DNA of 64,000 nt. It comes from an uncultured Piscinibacter sp. (GTDB taxonomy: Bacteria > Pseudomonadota > Gammaproteobacteria > Burkholderiales > Burkholderiaceae_C). The stretch spans positions 310,001 to 374,000 of the forward strand of contig NZ_CALFYO010000019.1 of NCBI RefSeq assembly GCF_937952055.1. Reading direction: 5' to 3'. The translations under genes were made by a program, and so were the position numbers. The notes under the pieces are model-generated. The model had not been told where the DNA came from and made no database searches. It was given only the letters and a program-made list of their open reading frames with translations. Below, piece by piece: positions 10,189 to 18,763 of this stretch (position 1 is its first letter; every line of letters begins with the position of its first letter).

Positions 10189-11379
10189 ATGATGCGCCAT
10201 GCGGCACCGGCCGCGCTGGCCGAGGCATTGCGCGCGAGCCGCGAGGATACGCTGCGCACGTTCGCCGACTACCGTCGGGCGCTGCCCGACCTGCGCGTGC
10301 CGCAGGACGCCGCACTGAACCCGCCCTTGTGGGAACTGGGCCACATCGGCTGGTTCCAGGAATACTGGATCGCACGCAATCCGCAGCGTGCGCTCGGCCC
10401 GCGCGCGGACCCCGATGCCGCGCGCGCAGCGCCGCTGCGCAAGGATGCCGATGCGCTCTACAACTCCAGCCGCGTGGCCCACGGGCGCCGATGGTCGCTG
10501 CCGCTGCCGGACGCCGAGGCGACGCTCGCCGACCTCGAACGGCAGTTTGCGGGCACGATCGCGCTGCTCGCCGCCACGCCGGGCGAGGACGAGGCGTTGT
10601 ACTTCTTCCGCCTCGCGCTGGCGCACGAGGACATGCACCACGAGGCCGCGATCTACATGGCGCAGACGCTGGCCATCGATGTCGAGCAGCCGGCGGCGCC
10701 GCAGCCCCTGCCGGTGCCGGGGGGCGAGCTCGAACTGCCGGCCGGATTCTTCCACCTCGGCAGCGGCTCGCAGGGCTTCGCCTTCGACAACGAGCTCGGG
10801 ACGCACGAGGTCGAAGTCGGCGCGTTCCGCATCGACCGGTGCGCGCGGCGCTGGCGCGACGTCCTGCCCTTCGTCGAGTCGGGCGGCTATGCCCAGCCGC
10901 AATGGTGGAGCGACGCAGGCCGCGCCTGGCTGCAGGCCAGCGGCTTGCGTCATCCTCGCCACCTGCGCCGTGCCGGCAGCGGCTGGCAGCGGCGCGTCGG
11001 CAGCGGCTGGCAGCCGCTGGATGCCGACGCGCCGGCCTGCCACCTGAGCGCCCACGAGGCCGCGGCCTGGTGCGCCTGGGCCGGTCGGCGCCTGCCCAGC
11101 GAGGCGCAGTGGGAGCGTGCCGCGATCGAGGCGCCCGAGGCTTTCGCCTGGGGCGAGGTGTGGGAGTGGACCTCGAGCCCGTTCCGGCCTTACCCGGGTT
11201 TCTCCGCTCACCCCTATCGCGACTACTCCGCGCCCTGGTTCGACGGCCGACCGGTGCTGCGCGGCGCCTCCTTCGCCACCTCGGCGCGGCTGCGCCACCC
11301 GCGTTACCGCAACTACTTCACCGCCGAGCGCAACGACATCTTTGCCGGCCTGCGCAGTTGCGCCGTCGACCCGCCGTGA
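10189..11379 (+). CDS. senA: Selenoneine synthase SenA (EgtB-like non-heme iron enzyme)
   Basis: A 396-residue two-domain protein. An N-terminal DinB-like domain carries the EgtB iron triad: His52 in LGHIGWF, and His146/His150 in the HxxxHxE motif HEDMHHE. The C-terminal half is a formylglycine-generating-enzyme/sulfatase-modifying fold with AWCAWAGRRLPSEAQWERA, EVWEWTSSPF, VLRGASF and a final NDIFAGLRSC. SenA joins the selenosugar from SenB to hercynine oxidatively. The start at 10189 (or 10192) follows an AGAGAGA ribosome site; an in-frame ATG also exists at 10162. A small internal duplication of GSGWQ(R/P) occurs near residues 262-275. EgtB of ergothioneine synthesis is the main alternative, but the senB/senC neighbours favour SenA. 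Confidence 0.88.
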   Translation: MMRHAAPAALAEALRASREDTLRTFADYRRALPDLRVPQDAALNPPLWELGHIGWFQEYWIARNPQRALGPRADPDAARAAPLRKDADALYNSSRVAHGRRWSLPLPDAEATLADLERQFAGTIALLAATPGEDEALYFFRLALAHEDMHHEAAIYMAQTLAIDVEQPAAPQPLPVPGGELELPAGFFHLGSGSQGFAFDNELGTHEVEVGAFRIDRCARRWRDVLPFVESGGYAQPQWWSDAGRAWLQASGLRHPRHLRRAGSGWQRRVGSGWQPLDADAPACHLSAHEAAAWCAWAGRRLPSEAQWERAAIEAPEAFAWGEVWEWTSSPFRPYPGFSAHPYRDYSAPWFDGRPVLRGASFATSARLRHPRYRNYFTAERNDIFAGLRSCAVDPP

Positions 11380-11413
11380 CGGAATGCGCTTGCGTCGCGT
11401 GCTGGCATTCCGT
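11379..11413. repeat. Perfect 9-bp inverted repeat after senA
   Basis: ACGGAATGC at 11379-11387 is mirrored by GCATTCCGT at 11405-11413 with a 17-base spacer. It begins at the last base of the senA stop codon and lies in the 85-bp gap before the oxygenase gene. There is no T-run after it, so it could be an inefficient terminator or attenuator, or a binding site for a regulator of the downstream pair. Function is not shown. Confidence 0.4.
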
Positions 11414-11470
11414 TACCGTGCGCGATCCTCGCCGCCGACACCGGGCGACGACCACAAAGAAGTGATGCCG

Positions 11471-12904
11471 ATGACGCACGCCGTTCCCGATGAATTGCTC
11501 GACCGTGCCCAGTGGCAGACCGATCCGCTGGCCGACCAGACGATGGCCGACATCCTCGGCCCGTGGGAATCGCCTGAGTCGACCGCCGGCCTCGCCGAGC
11601 TGGAGGCAAAGTATGCAGATCACTGGCAGCGCATCGAGATCGTCAACGAGGTGATTGCACGATGGCAGGACAACGCCAGTCTCGAGCACTGGCATGCCCG
11701 GTTGCCCACCGTGCCCGCGCCGATCGCCGATGCGCTGCGTGACTACGTGGCGGCCGCGCGTGGCCTGCCCGACTGGGCCGATCGCGCGATGATCGAGCGT
11801 GCCGAGGAGATCTTCTTCGACCAAGGCGTGCTGTCCTGCACGTTGCTGTTCTGCGCCAGCCTGCCCGAGTGCTATGTCGTGCCGGATCTCGCCGAGGTGC
11901 TGCACACCACCGGCCAACTCGAGCAGCGCACCGACTACCGCATCCGCAGCACTGCGGCCATGGTCTTCCCGGTGATGATGCGCGGCGGCCTCACCGAGCC
12001 CTCCGGGGGCGGCATCGCGCAGGTGCTCAAGGTGCGGCTGATCCACGCGATGGTGCGCAACCTGATCCTGCGGCGCAGTCCGCAGGAAGCCGCGGCGCTG
12101 CGCGAGCGCGGGCTGCTCTCGGCGCCGGTGCCGACACTGCGGGCGGCCATGGGCAGCGGCAAGATGCACCACGCCCTCTTCGCGCACGGCTGGGACATGA
12201 GCCGCGGCCTGCCCTGCAACCAGGAGGAGCAGGCGTACACGCTGCTGACCTTCGGCTATGTCTACCTGCGCGGCCTGCGCACGCTGGGCGTGGGGCTGGA
12301 CGAGCACGACGAGCGGGCGGTGCTGCATGCCTGGAACGTGGTCGGCCATCTGGTGGGCATCCGCCGCGAGCTGATGGCGTTCGGTATGCCCGAGGCCGAG
12401 GCGCTGTTCGCCCGCATGCAGGCACGGGGCCGCGCCGAGCTGGTCGAACCGGATCCCCGGCCCGGGCTGGCGGGCGCGCTGTTTCGCAACCTCGCCGGCG
12501 TGATTCCCTGGACGGTGGCCAAGCCCTTCCCGATGCTGCTGTCGCGGCGTCTGATCGGCACGAGGGCCTCGGCCGACCTGGGCATGGGCGGCTCGGTGTC
12601 GCTCGCCTCGCGGCTGCTGTTCGCGCTGCTGCTCGGACTCGCTCGAGTGATCGACACGGTGGGCCGGTTGTTCTCGCCCGACTTCACGATCTCCCGTCTC
12701 GTCACCCGCGTGCTCGGCTACCATCTGCTGACCAAGCTGCTGATGGACGAGACGCGACCGCTCAAGCTGCCGCAGGGCCTGCTCGAGCAGGCGCAGGCGA
12801 TGATGCGCGACTGGGGCGACGATCGTGGTGCGCCCGGCTGGCTGAACACGCTGGAAGACCACTTCACCGTCGCCGGCCGCTGGTCCGGGGCCTCGCGGCC
12901 ATGA
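11471..12904 (+). CDS. MpaB-like oxygenase (DUF2236 / latex-clearing-protein-related)
   Basis: A 477-residue protein of the oxygenase MpaB/DUF2236 family, which includes rubber oxygenase Lcp and fungal MpaB, heme-dependent enzymes that cleave C-C double bonds or oxidise prenyl chains. Family features include VLSCTLLFCASLPECYV, TTGQL, RLIHAMVRN with RAAMGSGKMHHALF, and the helix WNVVGHLVGIRRELM, whose histidine is a plausible heme ligand. No signal peptide is visible. The start at 11471 lies 8 bases after an AGAAG ribosome site; an ATG at 11465 is possible. The stop overlaps the diguanylate cyclase start (ATGA at 12901), so the two genes are coupled. Substrate unknown. Confidence 0.75.
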   Translation: MTHAVPDELLDRAQWQTDPLADQTMADILGPWESPESTAGLAELEAKYADHWQRIEIVNEVIARWQDNASLEHWHARLPTVPAPIADALRDYVAAARGLPDWADRAMIERAEEIFFDQGVLSCTLLFCASLPECYVVPDLAEVLHTTGQLEQRTDYRIRSTAAMVFPVMMRGGLTEPSGGGIAQVLKVRLIHAMVRNLILRRSPQEAAALRERGLLSAPVPTLRAAMGSGKMHHALFAHGWDMSRGLPCNQEEQAYTLLTFGYVYLRGLRTLGVGLDEHDERAVLHAWNVVGHLVGIRRELMAFGMPEAEALFARMQARGRAELVEPDPRPGLAGALFRNLAGVIPWTVAKPFPMLLSRRLIGTRASADLGMGGSVSLASRLLFALLLGLARVIDTVGRLFSPDFTISRLVTRVLGYHLLTKLLMDETRPLKLPQGLLEQAQAMMRDWGDDRGAPGWLNTLEDHFTVAGRWSGASRP

Positions 12905-14637
12905 TCGACCGCCTGCTGCGTCTGCTCGTGCTCGCCGGCCTGTGCGCGGTGGCGCTGGCCGTTCGTGCCGCCGAGCCGGGGCTGCTGATCGACGGCAGCA
13001 CGCAGCGCGTCGAGGCCTGGCCGGCGGTGACCGTGCTGGCCGAGACGGACGGCGAGATGGACATCGCTGCGGCGATGGCGCTGGCCGACCGCTTCGAGGT
13101 GCCGCGCTCGGCGTATGCCACGCTGGGTCTGCGCAAGACACCGATGTGGCTGCGCATCCCGGTGAGCTGGACAGGCGCCGGCGGGCCGAACTGGATGCTC
13201 GACATCGACTATGCGGTGCTGAACCGCGTCGATGTCTACCTGGTGCGCGAAGGTCAGGTGGTGCAGCGCGCGCGCCTGGGCAACATGCAGCCGTTCTCGC
13301 AGCGCCCGGTGCCGAGCCGCTCGCACGCGCTGCCGTTGGAGCTCAGGCCGGGCATCACCCACGAGCTCTACCTTCGCGTGCAGACGCAAGGCGCGATGAT
13401 TCTGCCGATCACCATCATGCGGCCGCAGGCCTTCCACGCCGAGGCGCTGGACGAGCACATCCTGCAGGGATTTCTTGCCGGCCTCGGCCTGTGCCTGGTG
13501 ATCTACAGCCTGGTGCAGTGGATCAGCACGCGCGAGCCGTTGTTCCTCAAGTACGCGATGCTGACCACCGGCAGCCTGATGTTCTCGGTGGTCCAGTTCG
13601 GCATCGGCGGCATGTACCTGTGGCGCGACCAGCTCTGGTTCGAGATGCACGGCGCCGCGTTGATGGCGCTGCTCGCCTCGGGTTCGACCTTCCTGTTCGT
13701 CGAGGAGGTGCTGCGCGGTCCGGAGATGAGCCGCCACTTCAGCCGCGTCATGTACGCCGGCGCGGCGGCGCTGGGCCTGACCGCCGTCCTCTATGCGCTG
13801 GACCTGATCCACATCCACACCGTGAGCTCGGTGATCGGCTCGCTGGGCCTGCTGCCCGCGCTGATGGGTTTGCCCGGCGCGATCCGGCGCGCGCGCCGCG
13901 GCGACCCGATCGGCTGGTACTTCCTCTGGGCCTGGCTGGGCTACTTCGTCGCCACGGCGATCATGGTCGGGGTGATCCGCGGCTACATCGACGCCAGCCT
14001 GTGGACGCTGCACGCCTTCCAGGCCGGCGCCACGCTGGACATGATCATCTTCATGCGCGTGCTCGGCCTGCGCATGCGCGCCATCCACAACGAGGCGCGC
14101 AGCGCCGTGCGCGAGCGCGACACCTTCGTCTCGATGGCCCACACCGACCCGCTCACCGGCCTGCCGAATCGCCGCGGACTGGACGCGCGGCTGGCCGCCG
14201 AGATGGCGAAGACGGCAGCCAACAGGCTGCTGGCGGTCTACATGATCGACCTCGATGGCTTCAAGCAGGTGAACGACCAGCACGGCCACGAGCTGGGCGA
14301 TGAGCTGCTCATCGCGGTGGGCCGGCGCCTCGGCTCGCAGTTGCGCTCGACCGACGTCGTCGCGCGGCTTGGCGGCGACGAGTTCGTCGTCACCGCTGGG
14401 GGGCTGGCCGACGAGCGCCAGGCGCGGGACCTCGGCCTCAAGCTGGTCGAGGCCTTCCGCGAGCCCTTCCTGCTCTCCGCAGGTCGGCAGTGCAGCGTCG
14501 GGCTGACGATCGGCTACGTGCTCGTGCCGCTGGATGGTACCGACCCGGTCCGGCTGCTGCGCCAGGCCGACGCGGCCATGTATGCCGGCAAGCAGGGTGG
14601 CAAGGGCTGCGTGCGTCGAGCCCAGGCGATGGCCTGA
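12901..14637 (+). CDS. Membrane diguanylate cyclase with 7TMR-DISM sensor
   Basis: A 578-residue signalling enzyme that would make cyclic di-GMP. A cleavable signal peptide (about residues 1-24) leads to a periplasmic 7TMR-DISMED2-type carbohydrate/ligand-binding domain (about 30-170), seven membrane helices (about 190-395), a short helix, and a GGDEF domain (about 415-575). The active-site GGDEF is intact, and an RxxD inhibitory site (RSTD) lies exactly five residues before it, so feedback inhibition by c-di-GMP is expected. It is translationally coupled to the MpaB-like oxygenase upstream, an unusual pairing. Its stop forms part of a 14-bp palindrome shared with the convergent gene. Confidence 0.9.
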   Translation: MIDRLLRLLVLAGLCAVALAVRAAEPGLLIDGSTQRVEAWPAVTVLAETDGEMDIAAAMALADRFEVPRSAYATLGLRKTPMWLRIPVSWTGAGGPNWMLDIDYAVLNRVDVYLVREGQVVQRARLGNMQPFSQRPVPSRSHALPLELRPGITHELYLRVQTQGAMILPITIMRPQAFHAEALDEHILQGFLAGLGLCLVIYSLVQWISTREPLFLKYAMLTTGSLMFSVVQFGIGGMYLWRDQLWFEMHGAALMALLASGSTFLFVEEVLRGPEMSRHFSRVMYAGAAALGLTAVLYALDLIHIHTVSSVIGSLGLLPALMGLPGAIRRARRGDPIGWYFLWAWLGYFVATAIMVGVIRGYIDASLWTLHAFQAGATLDMIIFMRVLGLRMRAIHNEARSAVRERDTFVSMAHTDPLTGLPNRRGLDARLAAEMAKTAANRLLAVYMIDLDGFKQVNDQHGHELGDELLIAVGRRLGSQLRSTDVVARLGGDEFVVTAGGLADERQARDLGLKLVEAFREPFLLSAGRQCSVGLTIGYVLVPLDGTDPVRLLRQADAAMYAGKQGGKGCVRRAQAMA

Positions 14638-14644
14638 TCAGGCC
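14631..14644. repeat. 14-bp palindrome spanning two convergent stop codons
   Basis: GGCCTGATCAGGCC is a perfect palindrome whose centre contains the TGA of the diguanylate cyclase gene and the complementary TCA of the gene on the other strand, so the two stop codons are adjacent halves of one dyad. It could form a small bidirectional hairpin at the ends of both messages. There is no T-tract. Confidence 0.5.
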
Positions 14645-16929
14645 GGCAGGGTGTAGCGCGTCGCCGGCCCCTTGCCGGTCTGCACCAACAGGCCGCGCTC
14701 GGCCAGCGTGACGAGATGCTTCGACGCGGTGGCCGGGCTCAACGCGCACAGCTCGGCATAGCCGCTCTTGTTCAGCGAGCCGGCGCGGAACAGCTGCTCC
14801 AGCACCGCGGCGCATCGCTGCGCGCTGATCAGGTCGGCGGTGGCATCGCGCCACTGCGCGGCGAGCTTCTGCTCGCGCGTCAGCGTGCGCTCGAAGGTCG
14901 TGCGCAGCGCGTCCAGGTCGGCGGCGAAGCCGTCGCCGAGTGCGTGCCGGTCGATCAGGGCGAGCGCGGCCTCGCGCTCCTTCATCGCGATGGCGAGATA
15001 GGCCTGCGCGATCGCCAGGTGGGCGCGCACATGCGCCTGCGGCGCACCGGGCAGGGTGAGCAGGTCGCGCTGCCGCTGCACCTCGGCAATCTCGGCGTAG
15101 TGCGCCGCGGCCTCGGCGGGCAGCAGGCGGTCGCGCGCGCGCTCGTCGCCGGGGCCGAGGATGTCGCGCTTCAGCCGTTTCGTCGCTTCGGTGTGCGTCG
15201 GATCGCTCTCGTGCGGCCAGATGGCCACGGCGGCGGCGGCGTGGGCATCGCCGCGTGCCTCGTCCTGCGGGTCGGCCGACTGCTTGAATTGCAGATAGGC
15301 CACTTCGGCGAGGTTGTAGTGCGCCAGGCCGGCGACACGGTGCAGCCGCTGGCGCATCGCGATGTCCAGCGCCCGCTGGTACTCCTGCCGGGCCTGTGCG
15401 TAGTCGGCCTGCCAGAAGCAGGCCACGCCCAGGTTCATGTGCGTGCTGGCGAGAATCTCCGGCTCCACCGTCATCGTGTCGGCCAGCGCGAGCACGCGGC
15501 GTGCGTACTCGCTGGCGCGCGCGAAGTCCTTCGCCTCGCCGTAGACGAGGCTGAGGTTGCTGCAGGTCTTCAAGATGGCCTGGCGGTCGTCGATGCGCTC
15601 GTAAAGCAGCAGGGCACGGTGCTTGTGCTCCAGCGCACGCGGCAGGTCGCCGGCGCGGCGCAGGCATTCGCCCCAGGTCTGCGCCAGCATGGCCTGCGTC
15701 GTTGCCGACAGCGGGTGTCGTGCGCAAAGCCCCTGCGCGCGTTCGAGCAGTGCCTTGGCGCGCGGGTCGTTGCGCAGCACGTACAGCCAGGCCAGACGCA
15801 CCAGCGTGGTCACGTACTCCTCGATCGCCTCGACCGCCGTTCCCTCTTCGTCGCCGAGGCCGGAGCGGCGCAGGCAGTCGGTGCTGTCCTGGTAGTACGC
15901 GAATGCGCGGTCGAGGTCACGCGGTTCGTGGAACTTGCCCAAGGCACCGTAGACGATGCCGAGCAGCAGCGCATCGTCGGCGTCGGCGGCGAGGCGTAGC
16001 GCCTGCTCGTAGTGGGCCTGCTCGCGCGCCGCGTCGCCGCGCATGCGCGCCAGCGAGCCGCGCGCGAGCAGCAGGTCGAAGCGTTCGCGCGCTCCCTGCG
16101 CCGCAGAGGCGACCAGGTCGACGAGCCCGTCGGTTTCTGCGTCGTTGGCGAGCTCGACGCTGTGGCGCTGCAGTGCGCGGATGAAGCCGGCGATGTCGCC
16201 TGCCTGGGCGAGGTGCCACAGCGCCGCGACGCTGTCGTCGGCGGCCTGCGCGGCCGCGGCCTGGCGGGCGTGCCAGGCGCAGCGATCGTCCGCCGAGGCC
16301 GATTCCGACTGCTGCCAGACGAACTCAGAGGCGGCCCTTCGCAGTGCCAGTCGCCGCTCGGCCGGCACCGGTACCTCGCGCAACAGCTGTGCCAATGCGC
16401 GCTTGCCCTTGTCGAGGTAGCGGTAGTAGGTGCTCGCCCCCACCGACCACAGGCCGCACAAGTGGCTGGCTGCCGGCTCCTCGGCGTGGCCGCGGTAGCG
16501 ATCGCGGAACGCCGGCACCGGTGCAAAGCCGAACTGGCAGGCCAGCGCGAGCACCGGACGCCAGCTCGTGCGGTCCAGCCATGCCTCGCGCGGAATGGGC
16601 TCGCCCAGCGTGCCGCGGTCCGGCCGCAACTGGCCCACCGCCCAGCGCAGCAGCAGGGCCACTGCAGCGGCCGCATGGGCGGTGGCCAGCCCTTCGCCCG
16701 CCGCGCCCTGCAGCGGCCGCAGCCAGTGCCGCGCCAGCCAGCGAGCCAGGCGGCGGTGCCGGGTCAGCCACTCGTCCAGCGTGCCAGCCTTGTGCGCCGC
16801 GAGCAGCCCTTCGACCACCGCCTCGGCCACGCGCAGCGGCGGTGGGCGTGGCCGCGGGGGAGCGAAGGTGTCAGCAGATGTTTCCATGTTGGCATGGAAT
16901 CGTCTCATGATCGTCTGATTGACCGCCAT
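14638..16929 (-). CDS. TPR-repeat protein with C-terminal winged helix
   Basis: A 763-residue soluble protein. The N-terminal 200 residues are alanine/arginine-rich helices with a GASTYYRYLDKGKRALAQLL segment. A MalT/SARP-like tetratricopeptide array covers about residues 215-560 with repeated A..Y..AL, LA.AY...G and ALEHKHRALLLYE motifs. The last 75 residues form a winged helix-turn-helix (VLEQLFRAGSLNKSGYAELCALSPATASKHLVTLAERGLL). This looks like a transcriptional regulator that senses a partner through TPRs. It is divergent from the C11 peptidase gene with a 110-bp gap, suggesting it controls or binds that peptidase. Internal Met codons at residues 8 and 15 are alternative starts. No named family was recognised. 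Confidence 0.65.
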   Translation of the reverse strand: MAVNQTIMRRFHANMETSADTFAPPRPRPPPLRVAEAVVEGLLAAHKAGTLDEWLTRHRRLARWLARHWLRPLQGAAGEGLATAHAAAAVALLLRWAVGQLRPDRGTLGEPIPREAWLDRTSWRPVLALACQFGFAPVPAFRDRYRGHAEEPAASHLCGLWSVGASTYYRYLDKGKRALAQLLREVPVPAERRLALRRAASEFVWQQSESASADDRCAWHARQAAAAQAADDSVAALWHLAQAGDIAGFIRALQRHSVELANDAETDGLVDLVASAAQGARERFDLLLARGSLARMRGDAAREQAHYEQALRLAADADDALLLGIVYGALGKFHEPRDLDRAFAYYQDSTDCLRRSGLGDEEGTAVEAIEEYVTTLVRLAWLYVLRNDPRAKALLERAQGLCARHPLSATTQAMLAQTWGECLRRAGDLPRALEHKHRALLLYERIDDRQAILKTCSNLSLVYGEAKDFARASEYARRVLALADTMTVEPEILASTHMNLGVACFWQADYAQARQEYQRALDIAMRQRLHRVAGLAHYNLAEVAYLQFKQSADPQDEARGDAHAAAAVAIWPHESDPTHTEATKRLKRDILGPGDERARDRLLPAEAAAHYAEIAEVQRQRDLLTLPGAPQAHVRAHLAIAQAYLAIAMKEREAALALIDRHALGDGFAADLDALRTTFERTLTREQKLAAQWRDATADLISAQRCAAVLEQLFRAGSLNKSGYAELCALSPATASKHLVTLAERGLLVQTGKGPATRYTLPA

Positions 16930-17039
16930 CCCACCGAAGGACGAATGCTTGTGAATGGGATGGTCCGCGGCATACCGTTGGCGCTACCGTTCGCGCGCCA
17001 CGCCGGCTCTGCGTCCACCGCCAAGAAAGAGGACCGACC

Positions 17040-18626
17040 ATGAAGCTGCCCCGCCTGCTGCCGGAGAAGTCCGGTGACCCCACGCGTACCGACAGCGTGC
17101 TGTTCGCCGTCTACGCGCCGTTCGGCACCGACGAGACCCTTTCCACCTACCCCGACGGCGGCTCGCGCGACCTGGCGCAGCACCCGCTCTACCAGGGATT
17201 GCTCAAGGTGGCGGCCCAGGGCATCCATGTGGCGGCGTTGATCGATCGCGCGCAGGACGACACCTACCTGGTCGAGATCGAGGCGGGCAAGCCGGCCGAG
17301 GTGAAGGTCAGCTCGCGCTGGAAGCAGGATATGGCCGCCCCCGCCAACCTGGCCGGCTTCCTGCGCCATGCGCACCAGAGCCGGCCCGGTGCGGCGATCG
17401 TGCTCGCCCTCGAAGGCCATGGCGCGGGCTACCTGCCGGAGATCGACCGCCGCCAGCTCAGCGTGGCCACGCTGACGCGCCGCGGCGCCTTCGAGTGGCG
17501 CATCAGCGCCGACGCCGGCGCGCCGATCCTGCCGGCGGGATCACCGCTGCTTCCTGCGGGGTCGCCGCTCTTGCCCGCGGGTTCGCCACTGCTGCCTGCG
17601 GGGTCGCCGTTGCTGCCGTCGAACCACATGCCGATGTCGACCTGGGGCCTGGGTTCGGCGCTGAAGGCGGCGCTCGATGCCGGCGTGCCCAAGCTCTCGG
17701 TGATCCACTTCGACAACTGCTTCAACATGGCGGCGGAGGTGCTGCACACCGTCGCCCCCTATGCGGATTACGCCGCCGGCTACCCGAACTACAACTTCTT
17801 CACCGCCGGTGAGGGCTACGCCGGCGTGTTCGCCAAGCTCGCCCGGCAGGGCACGGCCAGCGCACAGGAACTCGCGCATGGTTTTGCCGAGGCCAACCGG
17901 CAGATCCTCGAAGGCAAGGGCAACCACCCGACACTGGGCTGCGTGGTGCGCCTGGCGCGCATGCACACCATCGCCGAGTGCGTGGACGACCTCGCCGACG
18001 CACTGCTCGCGGCGCTGCGCGGTGCGACCGACCCGCTGGCGCGGCAGGCGGTGGTGCAGCGCATCCGCAGCGCCATCGTGCTGGCGCAGCAGTTCGACAC
18101 CGATGCCAGCTTCCGCCTCGAGACGCCCGACCAGCTCACCGACCTGTTCAGCCTCGCCAACGCATTGCTCGGCTTCGACTTCCGTCCGCACCCGGTGCAC
18201 CCGGCGGCGCGCGCGCTGAGGGACGCGCTGCAGGGCATCAAGGCCTACGGCTCGAACGACCAGCCCTGGGTGGCAGCGGGCAGCAGCATCTTCTGGAACT
18301 TCAGCTCGCCCTACCTGGCGATGAACATCTTCCTGCCCGACCCGCTGCTGCGCGGCTTGTGGGACTGGCGCTCGCCGTTCTACCTCGACGTCAACCCCGA
18401 CCCGACGCTGCCGCCGGTGCAGCCGCACATCATCGATTTCGTCAAGGTCACCGATTGGGTGGACTTCCTCATCGAGTACCACAAGGACAGCCAGCAGTGG
18501 GTGCGGCTGCTGCCCGCGGCGATCCCCGAGTACCCGGTGTTCAACGCGGGGTTCGACCCGAAGGCGAACCCGCCTTGCGGGCACGACAAGCCGGGCGGCA
18601 AGCCGAATCCGGCCGGCGCTCGCTGA
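17040..18626 (+). CDS. Clostripain-like (family C11, caspase-fold) cysteine peptidase
   Basis: A 528-residue protein with a caspase-like fold of clan CD, family C11. The catalytic histidine is in LALEGHGAGY (His127) and the cysteine in IHFDNCFNMA (Cys227). There is no signal peptide, so it should be cytoplasmic, unlike secreted clostripain. Between His and Cys sits a low-complexity insert of four PAGSPLL heptads (about residues 164-194), where clostripain carries the linker removed on activation. The C-terminal 250 residues have no recognised domain. A strong AGAAAGAGGA ribosome site precedes the ATG. It is divergent from the TPR/winged-helix gene and followed by a small ORF. Arg/Lys specificity is usual for the family but not provable here. 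Confidence 0.75.
   Translation: MKLPRLLPEKSGDPTRTDSVLFAVYAPFGTDETLSTYPDGGSRDLAQHPLYQGLLKVAAQGIHVAALIDRAQDDTYLVEIEAGKPAEVKVSSRWKQDMAAPANLAGFLRHAHQSRPGAAIVLALEGHGAGYLPEIDRRQLSVATLTRRGAFEWRISADAGAPILPAGSPLLPAGSPLLPAGSPLLPAGSPLLPSNHMPMSTWGLGSALKAALDAGVPKLSVIHFDNCFNMAAEVLHTVAPYADYAAGYPNYNFFTAGEGYAGVFAKLARQGTASAQELAHGFAEANRQILEGKGNHPTLGCVVRLARMHTIAECVDDLADALLAALRGATDPLARQAVVQRIRSAIVLAQQFDTDASFRLETPDQLTDLFSLANALLGFDFRPHPVHPAARALRDALQGIKAYGSNDQPWVAAGSSIFWNFSSPYLAMNIFLPDPLLRGLWDWRSPFYLDVNPDPTLPPVQPHIIDFVKVTDWVDFLIEYHKDSQQWVRLLPAAIPEYPVFNAGFDPKANPPCGHDKPGGKPNPAGAR
17528..17620 (+). repeat. Four 21-bp tandem coding repeats (PAGSPLL)
   Basis: Four consecutive 21-bp units within the C11 peptidase gene each encode LPAGSPL, followed by a partial LPS. 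Comparing units, leucine, proline, glycine and serine codons vary (for example CTG/CTT/TTG and GGA/GGG/GGT), but every difference is synonymous. This indicates an old duplication held by protein-level selection rather than recent slippage. The repeat contains no Arg or Lys. Confidence 0.85.
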
Positions 18627-18763
18627 ATCGTCTGGCCATCGTCTGTCGAACGGCGGCAAATCAGTCGGCAGGGGCGTCGCATTGGGAAGGGCCCTGGACT
18701 GAAATGGAGAGCAGGACGACACGACAGCGGCCGTCCTCGTCAACCGATCCAGAGGAATCCACC

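Noticed and set aside
10973..11020. The GSGWQ duplication in senA as a disruptive insertion
   Set aside because: It is in frame, lies in a loop between conserved blocks and leaves all catalytic motifs intact.
17528..17620. The 21-bp tandem units as a CRISPR or minisatellite
   Set aside because: There are no spacers, the units are in frame inside a gene, and differences are only synonymous.
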